DNA of 64,000 nucleotides from Heterobilharzia americana (taxonomy: Eukaryota > Platyhelminthes > Trematoda > Strigeidida > Schistosomatidae): contig OX104127.1 of assembly GCA_944470555.2 (NCBI GenBank), positions 56,390,140 to 56,454,139 on the forward strand, in the 5' to 3' direction. Positions 58,000-64,000 of the stretch are shown here, piece by piece. The position numbers and the translations under genes are program-made. How positions within the stretch are numbered: the stretch's first letter is position 1; each line of letters opens with the position of its first letter. Below the pieces are notes generated by a model that searched no databases, was not told the DNA's origin, and worked only from the letters and a program-made list of their open reading frames with translations.

Positions 58000-58145
58000 T
58001 ATCCCACTTCAATCACCATGGATTTCGCCCGACTACCATATGAATTCGTAAAGCGTTGATGCCACTGGATTGTATTCACATGTGCTGCCCAACAGCCAGG
58101 ACTTCTCATCTCATTCCAAATCCAACTGAATTGGAGAAGGGAAGG
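58000..58145 (+). repeat. Short repeat shared with 33820-33940
   Basis: Same landmark order as the earlier copy (CCATATGAA, AGGACTTCTC, CCAAATCCA). It directly abuts an RTE copy. Confidence 0.45.
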
Positions 58146-58564
58146 ATCATATTGATTATCATTTTGACTATCTGAGATAGTCGTGGCTATGCAGGCTAGT
58201 ATTGACACTTATACGTCATAAACATTTAATCAGATAGCAATGAAATGAAATAGAGACTTTTTTGACTACTTTAAATGAATACCTATTAGACTACTATTTA
58301 TATAATTCTCTTGTATAGTAAAGTAAAACAAGAAATGAGGATGGTGAGAGATGAATATTCACACAAAAGGAAACAGTTCTAACTAATGGAGGATTTAAAA
58401 CGTTCTTGGTAGTGAAAACAATCAGGAAAGAATATTATCGTTTTATTAAGGATTCCGAATAATGTAGATGGTAGAATATATAATCATGATTTTACTGGTA
58501 GTTAAATCATTTCAACGAATATTATTTCCATCTGGAAGTTTTGTGGAGATTAATTAATTGGCTT
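58146..58564. other. AT-rich spacer
   Basis: Nothing recognised. Confidence 0.45.
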
Positions 58565-58790
58565 TTAGGTTGAAAATCATCATAAATTGGCATCAGTTAG
58601 AGGAACATTGGAAACCTGGAAGTACTGGATAGCTGTTTCGTCCTAGCATAGGACTCCTCAGCAGTGCGTACCCATGACCTTGCCAGGTGTCGAGCCCAAG
58701 ATTCATTGAGCCATTGGGTCGGAATCCAATGGTCCATATTTCCTGCTTCTATGAGTTCACGACATATCGTAACCTATGAAACCTGTTGTT
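58565..58790 (-). repeat. tRNA-like interspersed repeat, subfamily 2, partial
   Basis: Reverse copy with TTGGCATCAGTTAGAGGAAC, TACTGGATAGCTGTTTCGTC and ATTGAGCCATTGGGTCGGAA, the reverse tRNA-like unit. Confidence 0.65.
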
Positions 58791-60265
58791 GCTCAAAATA
58801 TTTATCTAGTTTGCATATATTCCCCCTGAACCAAGATTTTCCCTGAAGATTTATTTTTCCCAAAATCAGTGAATCGTACACAACATCTAATGATTCTTGG
58901 CCTCCATATATCCTTAGTTAGGTATCATAAATGCCAGGAGTTCCGACTATTGCCTTTACTAAATGTCTTCACCATTGAACTACCAATAAAAGGTGACTGT
59001 ATATACCACTAACTTATGATAGATTGATGTTTTTTCTTAGGATTATATGGCCTATTTAGGCTTGAGAAACGATTTATTTTTTCTGCATAAAAGTTTTGAT
59101 ATGATGCAGTTTTCGTTTTGGATCTTTGGATGAAGGCTTTCCGAAAGTTTCTCAAAAAGATAATGCACATGAACTGGCCTATATTGCTATGCAATTAAAC
59201 AATGGTCAGTAAAGTGGTTGAGTTTCTTTGAATTGAGTTGTCTGGTCATGATATATAAAAGGGGTTGGTTCTATGTTTCCTGAACTGAACACTTTTTTTC
59301 CCTCCACTGAGATACTGAAATATCTGTCACCAATCACGTTTAGCATTGGTTTACTTTGTCTCTGTAAAACAATAACAGCTGAAGGTTAAAAAAAGTGTGT
59401 ACATATCAGTAATATTTACTCACCAACATAGTCGAAACTAACATACAGGCCAATGATTTGAGCGGTGTGAAGTAGGGCGTTAACTTATGGTCAGAGAATT
59501 CACATAAATGGTAAAATGCATATGGGCCTCCACACACTGTTGTATTTGGGAGACACTTGTTTGAACTGGGCCACCTTGTACCTCAATATCTGAACCTAGG
59601 TGCTATATTAATAGCATTCTCATCAAGCTTAACGGCTACTAAACTGATATATGGCACTAAGCAAAGGAAACACTATCTGTTTTCTAAAGTGTACAGAAAG
59701 AATCCTAGGAAAAAGTTATTTGAGACTTAAAAAATTTCGATGTAGATGCCATCATAGAACATGTATCCACGTATAGTTTACTTGTTAATCCGTAAAAACT
59801 TTCTGTTTTGTCTCCCTAATTTCCTTCACTGATTATACTCTACTTTTGTGAGTTTACCCCTCCGTTTTTAGGGTATTTTTGCGTCAAATCATTGCTATGA
59901 ACTATGTTTAAGGTTTATTTTAATGACATGAAATTCTACTCCATGGTACAAGTTTGGTGCTATCAGAGATGCTTTACTGCAAGATTTGTTACACGAAATC
60001 AACTGAATTTTATGAAAAAAATGGTTGGGTGTTCTTGGCTCCTATTGTTTTGTGTAGTGTTTTCTTCTATCAGGCAATTTCTCAAACGTTGCACAAAAAA
60101 CCCATTTCATCGTCCACTCAGCAGTTTAATCAATCCATTTCGTTCTAAAATATACCTCAGGATAGACTTAAGATGCTCATAAATCCAACGTTTTATTTCA
60201 TTTCAAACAAATCCATAAAGTATCTAGACTATGAAATTAATTTTCAAAGAAATCACAAAGTCTAC
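58791..60265. other. Long spacer, no supported gene
   Basis: Contains a lysine/arginine-rich minus-strand frame (59009-59194) and two overlapping plus-strand frames (59904-60182, 59954-60148) with hydrophobic stretches. None has convincing splice borders or a recognisable domain. No window repeat recognised. Confidence 0.4.
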
Positions 60266-60266
60266 A

Positions 60267-60853
60267 ATATTATTATTTGTCCCTTGGGTTCTTAGTGGAA
60301 CAATACGGCTTCAGTGGCACGTCTCTATTTCACTTTGTTCTCTGCAATCTTTTGAACCTGGCTCCGCAACTGCCTAGAAGCTCTAATTTCTTCTTCACAC
60401 AACGTCCTCCATGTCACCCTCACCTCCGACGCCCAACTAGTCGTTTCCATCTGAGTTCCATTCGAGTGCCTGGTCTGACGCCTGATGTCCCCAATCAGTC
60501 TTCTCAGTGCATGCCCAATCCATCTCTATTTCCTTCTGCATATCTGTTGAGCGATAGGTTCTCTCTTCGTTGGTTCGTTGTCAGAGTTCCTTATTGCTCA
60601 TTCTTATTATTCTGGCCATCTGAGCTTCAGTAACGAGTGAGCGTAGGCAGTTGTTGATGAATATCTGTAGTTTGTTGGAAATGCTTTCCGTAACGCACTA
60701 AGTCTCTAAACCATCACATAAAAGCACTGAATTGACTGGATTGGTGTTGAAAATCCGGATGTTGTTAACACTTTATGCTGAGTGCAGAAGATCTTCACAC
60801 TGGTTTCATATTAATGAACGCATCTTGCTTTTCCGGTCCTGTGCCGCCTAAAC
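60267..60853 (-). mobile_element. RTE-clade retrotransposon, 3' fragment (copy R11)
   Basis: Reverse copy with a short ATT tail (60268-60277) and the usual 3' blocks, truncated just past the KIRIFNTN segment. A possible diverged target-site duplication is GTCTACAATA at 60260-60269 and GTCTGCAATA at 60854-60863. Confidence 0.85.
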
Positions 60854-60869
60854 GTCTGCAATAGTGAAA

Positions 60870-61007
60870 TGTTATTTATATTTTTTCATTTTAAAACGTC
60901 TATGCATGAGAAACGTAAAGTGAATTGTTTTGTGATGATAAAGTCATACACTGTAGATTCACGCTTATTCCTTTATAAAGCAGTTACAACTGCGTTATTA
61001 TTATTCG

Positions 61008-61069
<62 letters not shown>

Positions 61070-61214
61070 TTATAGACCAATTATAGAAATTTAGTTTTCC
61101 TATAATATCGTTTGTTATCTATTATCCTGGGTTTTCAAATCAAGTTTTTAAATGATCCTTAGACAAATAAATAAAACAGTGTACGGAAACAGTACACCTT
61201 CCTAATCGAGTGAT
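60870..61214. other. Spacer with long (TA)n tract
   Basis: No gene. TA microsatellite at about 61008-61068, which also makes an artefactual I-Y repeat ORF. Confidence 0.6.
61008..61068. repeat. (TA)n microsatellite, about 30 units
   Basis: Uninterrupted TA run; low-complexity repeat. Confidence 0.97.
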
Positions 61215-61431
61215 CATTAAAGACAAAAAAAGTAATAATAATGATCCATTTACTCTTTTCGGAACGATAATTTTATTTGCAGTGCAGAATTCTCAGCATG
61301 TGATATTGCATAAGTTTACCCGTTGTATAGCACTTTTCAAATATGATAACTGTTCGCTATTGCAAATTTGACTGATAAGACTATGTCTAACAATATTTTC
61401 TTCACAGAACACACAAGCTAAATAAATTATG
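61215..61431 (-). mobile_element. CR1-clade (SR1-like) retrotransposon, 3' UTR end
   Basis: Matches the 3' UTR of the copy at 39985-40205 (shared ATTCTCAGCATG, ATATTGCA-like and CACTTTTC-like segments). Its coding part resumes at 62031 after an Sm-alpha insertion. Confidence 0.7.
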
Positions 61432-62019
61432 TATAGTAGTGGCTAGCAGGGGAATCCAGGATGCGCATTTCATCGTATTTCGTACTCACCAGTCAGCTGG
61501 ATGTACGTGCTGCCTCCCAGTGAGTGATGTCCTTCCCATCGCGACTCAGATTCGGGAGCGATCGCTTCAGAGGCGAGAGCGTTATCCACTACATCACCGA
61601 GCCACGACAGCCACTTCTTGTTTGACGGGTATAGGTTTAGTGTTATTGCTTGTACTATACCGTCATTGATTGGACCGAATTGATCAGTCTCTGTTTGTAT
61701 ACGGGCTCCTGTGCGGGTGCCTTGATATTGCCTGTCGTGTAGTGGATAATGCTTTCGCTTTTGAAGCCATCGCTCCCGAGTCCGAATCCCGGTGGGAACA
61801 ACATCACTCACTGGGAGGCAGCAGGTACATCCAGCTGACTAGTGAGTCCCAAATATGACGAAATTCGCATCCTGGATTCCACTTCTAGCCACTGCCCATC
61901 GTTACTATACATAATTGAAACACAGGCAATATCGAGGCATTTGCACAGGAGCCCATATGCCAACACAGACTGATCAATTCGGTCCAATCAACGACGGTGT
62001 CATACAAGCAATAACACTG
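61432..62019. mobile_element. Sm-alpha-like inverted composite with two hammerheads and TSD
   Basis: A reverse monomer (61432-61731) is joined to a forward unit (61735-62019) that reads tRNA-like half, hammerhead, 3' end, then the 5' body again. Hammerhead segments are 61449-61505 (minus) and 61825-61885 (plus). In the plus copy stem I (ATCCAG/CTGGAT), the stem II pair (GTCC/ATGAC), the GACGAAA strand and an ATC cleavage triplet are present, but the core reads CTGACTAGTGAG, four bases longer than CTGANGAG. tRNA-like boxes are GTGTAGTGGATAATGC and GAGTCCGAATCCCGG. The whole block is flanked by AATAAATTATG (61421-61431) and AATAAACTATG (62020-62030), a near-perfect target-site duplication inside the CR1 3' UTR. 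Confidence 0.85.
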
Positions 62020-62030
62020 AATAAACTATG

Positions 62031-63110
62031 GTTAAACTTTTGTATGCGTAGTTGTGTACATATACAGTTTAACATTTTTCATTCTTGTCTTTTCTTGTCT
62101 CAGAGAACAGACATAAAGAGATATTCAGATGCAGAGGATACTTGTCACCAGATAAAATATTTTTAGCCAGCTGTCTACAAGAGTTCAAATGCTTAACCAT
62201 GACCGCATTTGTCAACACGGTTAGTGATGTACTACTTGCTCTACTAACAGTTTCCAAATTCCTACGGAATACAATATAGTCTTTCTTTCAGAGTCAAAGA
62301 AAGAATAAAAGGAAATAAGGAGTAATTATTGGCAAAACACAGGAATCAATGAAACTTAAGAGTAGAGACTGAATTATACCAGACAGTCTGAGTTCCCTTA
62401 GATTAAAGGTTAAGAAAAGGATTTTCTTGAAAATCAAGAGAATATAAGGAGACCAAGAAAGATCAAAAGAAAAGCATACACTTAGGTGGATCACGCTTGA
62501 TACACTCGACACATTGAAGCCATGTATAAGACAAGAGTCATCGGGGTGAGGCTAGTTATATATGTCTTGTTCAAATCTTAAGCTCAAATTAACCATCTGA
62601 CATTTTGAGGGATTGGGTGTGAAGCCACTTAATGAAGACCAGTGACCAATTTCGCTTAACAAGTTATTAAACGGAGAATAATCTGAAGAGAAGATAATCC
62701 ACATGGAAACTGTTAGGTCATATGCGCACCTAAAAAAGCTAGCATTCATTGAGGTTGGTAAGTCATGCAAAAAGAAAGAGAAAAGAGAAAGAACAGTCAG
62801 TTGAAGGACACTGGCTTCATTAAGTAGCGAAGTAGAGAGCTACCCTTTTTATAGAGTGTACTGTTTTCTCTCAGAAAAATAAGAAAGAAACCAGTTTGAA
62901 ATCCAGGACTCAATGTGAGTTCTGGCAAGCTTGTCTAACAAAAAGGGTCTAAGGGCTGACTTATCATAAGAGTAAACGATTAGGATACGATAAGACGAAG
63001 TCAAAACATAGTGGAACTCAAACCTAGTACCCATTGCTTCAAAAGCTGAAGTGTTATTCACTAGGATAAAAAGCTGTTAGTCATGAAATAGGCTAAAATA
63101 TAATAAATGA
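62031..63110 (-). mobile_element. CR1-clade (SR1-like) retrotransposon, RT region
   Basis: Minus-strand relics in order from the 5' side: SYDKSALRPFLLDKLARTHI, ESWISNWFLSYFSERKQYTL, a gap over motif B, then MHDLPTSMNASFFRCAYDLT (motif C relic, YADD decayed to CAYD), GHWSSLSGFTPNPSKCQMVN, DLSWSPYILLIFKKILFLTF, LRELRLSGIIQSLLLSFIDS, and the C-terminal NAVMVKHLNSCRQLAKNILS. Same family as 39985-43180 but more decayed. The 5' end is near 63110. Confidence 0.85.
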
Positions 63111-63259
63111 TTGGACATTATCCAGTCATCCACTTAGAAGCTTTTCCGCCAACAGAGGTCAAGCAATACGACCAAGTATACGAACGAGAGATTACAAGTA
63201 TCAAACCACAGAAGTTAAAACATGTTATTAGCTGATGAAAGCATAGAAAATTTAACTGA
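63111..63259. other. Short spacer
   Basis: Nothing recognised. Confidence 0.4.
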
Positions 63260-64000
63260 TACCCCTCAAAAATGAACCTGTCTCATCATATTGTGTGGTT
63301 GTGTGCGATCGCATACATAACTGTGGCCAAGCTATTTTTCTAAATACCCTACGTTACTTAGGATCTATCAGGTTTTTGTTGTTGGATAGCCTAATTGACC
63401 CTGATCGACTACTTTGACCTATGCACTTGACCTTGCAACTGCTGCAAGGGATTTGGTAAACTAAATTATTTTGTCTAATTGGATCAACAAAATATTTTAA
63501 CCTACAAAGTTTGTTTCTAAGTAAATTAATAGGTTTAAATGCCATTCTAATCGCAGCAAGACTTATTGAGAATCCTACGTAGTGTTGCTGAAGTGTCTTC
63601 TTTGTATGGTAATACTGTAGAGGTTTAGAATTCTCTCTTGACAGTACTGCCATTACTATTAGCACTTGTGTTACTAATAATAATCATATTTTTCTTTCGA
63701 TTCTTAAGGAACTTATCAACTAATTTCTGGGAGTAATTGTTGATGAATAAGGTGTCGTTAATAAATCTGGTATCCTGTGTTACGTAGACCCTTTACCAAC
63801 CCAACTTCAACTGACATAGGGTTAGACGATTTGAAATCTAAGTGACGATTTGAATGTGAAGGTTTTCTGCAGTTACTAGTTGTCCAAACTCCCACTTTGT
63901 TTCCATTTTATTCTGACATTCAAAATCCCTAATTCTCCTTCACCATTTTCTAATTCATATTTGAACTGGATTGCGTTGACTATCGAATTTATGTGTGAAG
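63260..64000 (-). mobile_element. Penelope-like element A, GIY-YIG and RT end, runs off the window
   Basis: Minus strand from the window edge inward: relics of the NAIQFKYELENGEGELGIL-type block, KPSHSNRHLDFKS-like sequence near 63850, then the open frame with SKPLQYYHTKKTLQQHYVGF, MAFKPINLLRNKLCRLKYFV, QNNLVYQIPCSSCKVKCIGQ and SSRSGSIRLSNNKNLIDPK. The CIGQ segment is the GIY-YIG core with Y changed to C. It is homologous to, but clearly more diverged than, the pair at 30.6 and 34.9 kb. Confidence 0.82.

Noticed and set aside
59009..59194. Lysine/arginine-rich minus-strand ORF
   Set aside because: Looked exon-like, but acceptor and donor are both poor and no family is recognised.
59904..60182. 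92-residue ORF with hydrophobic stretches, and a second frame CKICYTKSTEFYEK
   Set aside because: Two frames are open over the same DNA, no splice borders fit, and there is no recognisable domain.
60869..61075. ORF ending in repeating I-Y residues
   Set aside because: Translation of the (TA)n microsatellite.

Overview
The window looks like nuclear DNA of a parasitic flatworm, most probably a blood fluke (Schistosoma or a close relative). The DNA is AT-rich, introns are present (one only 36 nt long), and almost all recognisable content is repeats of schistosome type: SR1-like (CR1 clade) and SR2-like (RTE clade) non-LTR retrotransposons, Penelope-like elements (PLEs: reverse transcriptase plus GIY-YIG endonuclease), and tRNA-like short repeats. 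One of the short repeats is the Sm-alpha family, which carries a hammerhead ribozyme. I see no operon, bacterial gene, CRISPR array or rRNA.

Host genes are sparse. The best case is at 54069-54335 (+): the first two exons of a CCCH zinc-finger protein, joined across a 36-nt intron that exactly completes the second C-x8-C-x5-C-x3-H finger. At 15618-15379 (-) there is an 80-codon internal exon with good splice sites and a basic, coiled-coil-like product. At 8491-8757 (+) there is a small cysteine-rich protein or last exon with a possible signal peptide and a poly(A) signal. Weaker exon candidates are at 3769-3901 (-), 12584-12714, 27437-27508, 28594-28746 and 55516-55632 (+).

Layout. 0-10 kb: PLE 3' end, RTE 3' fragments, Sm-alpha copies, a 0.9-kb repeat later seen again at 40.7-41.6 kb, an RTE endonuclease region, an RTE copy with an 11-bp target-site duplication, then the cysteine-rich ORF. 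10-20 kb: decayed RTE-like sequence, palindromic tRNA-like repeats, PLE pieces and the 80-codon exon. 19.8-25.5 kb: an RTE copy inside an Sm-alpha element, containing a tract of about 70 CTGG units, then more Sm-alpha and RTE. 25.7-39.4 kb: a field of PLE copies in both orientations, including a nearly identical inverted pair (30.6-31.6 and 34.9-35.9 kb). 40-44.6 kb: two CR1-clade elements, one interrupted by a repeat block with inverted ends. 44.6-53.5 kb: a long decayed RTE-like element followed by two nested CR1 copies. 54-56 kb: the CCCH gene. 56-64 kb: PLE, RTE, CR1 and an Sm-alpha composite with its own target-site duplication.

No retrotransposon copy seen here has an intact ORF. They are mostly 5'-truncated or stop-ridden, so the region behaves as an insertion sink in intergenic or intronic DNA. 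Element names (SR1-like, SR2-like, Sm-alpha-like) rest on recognised protein and RNA motifs, not on a database search.
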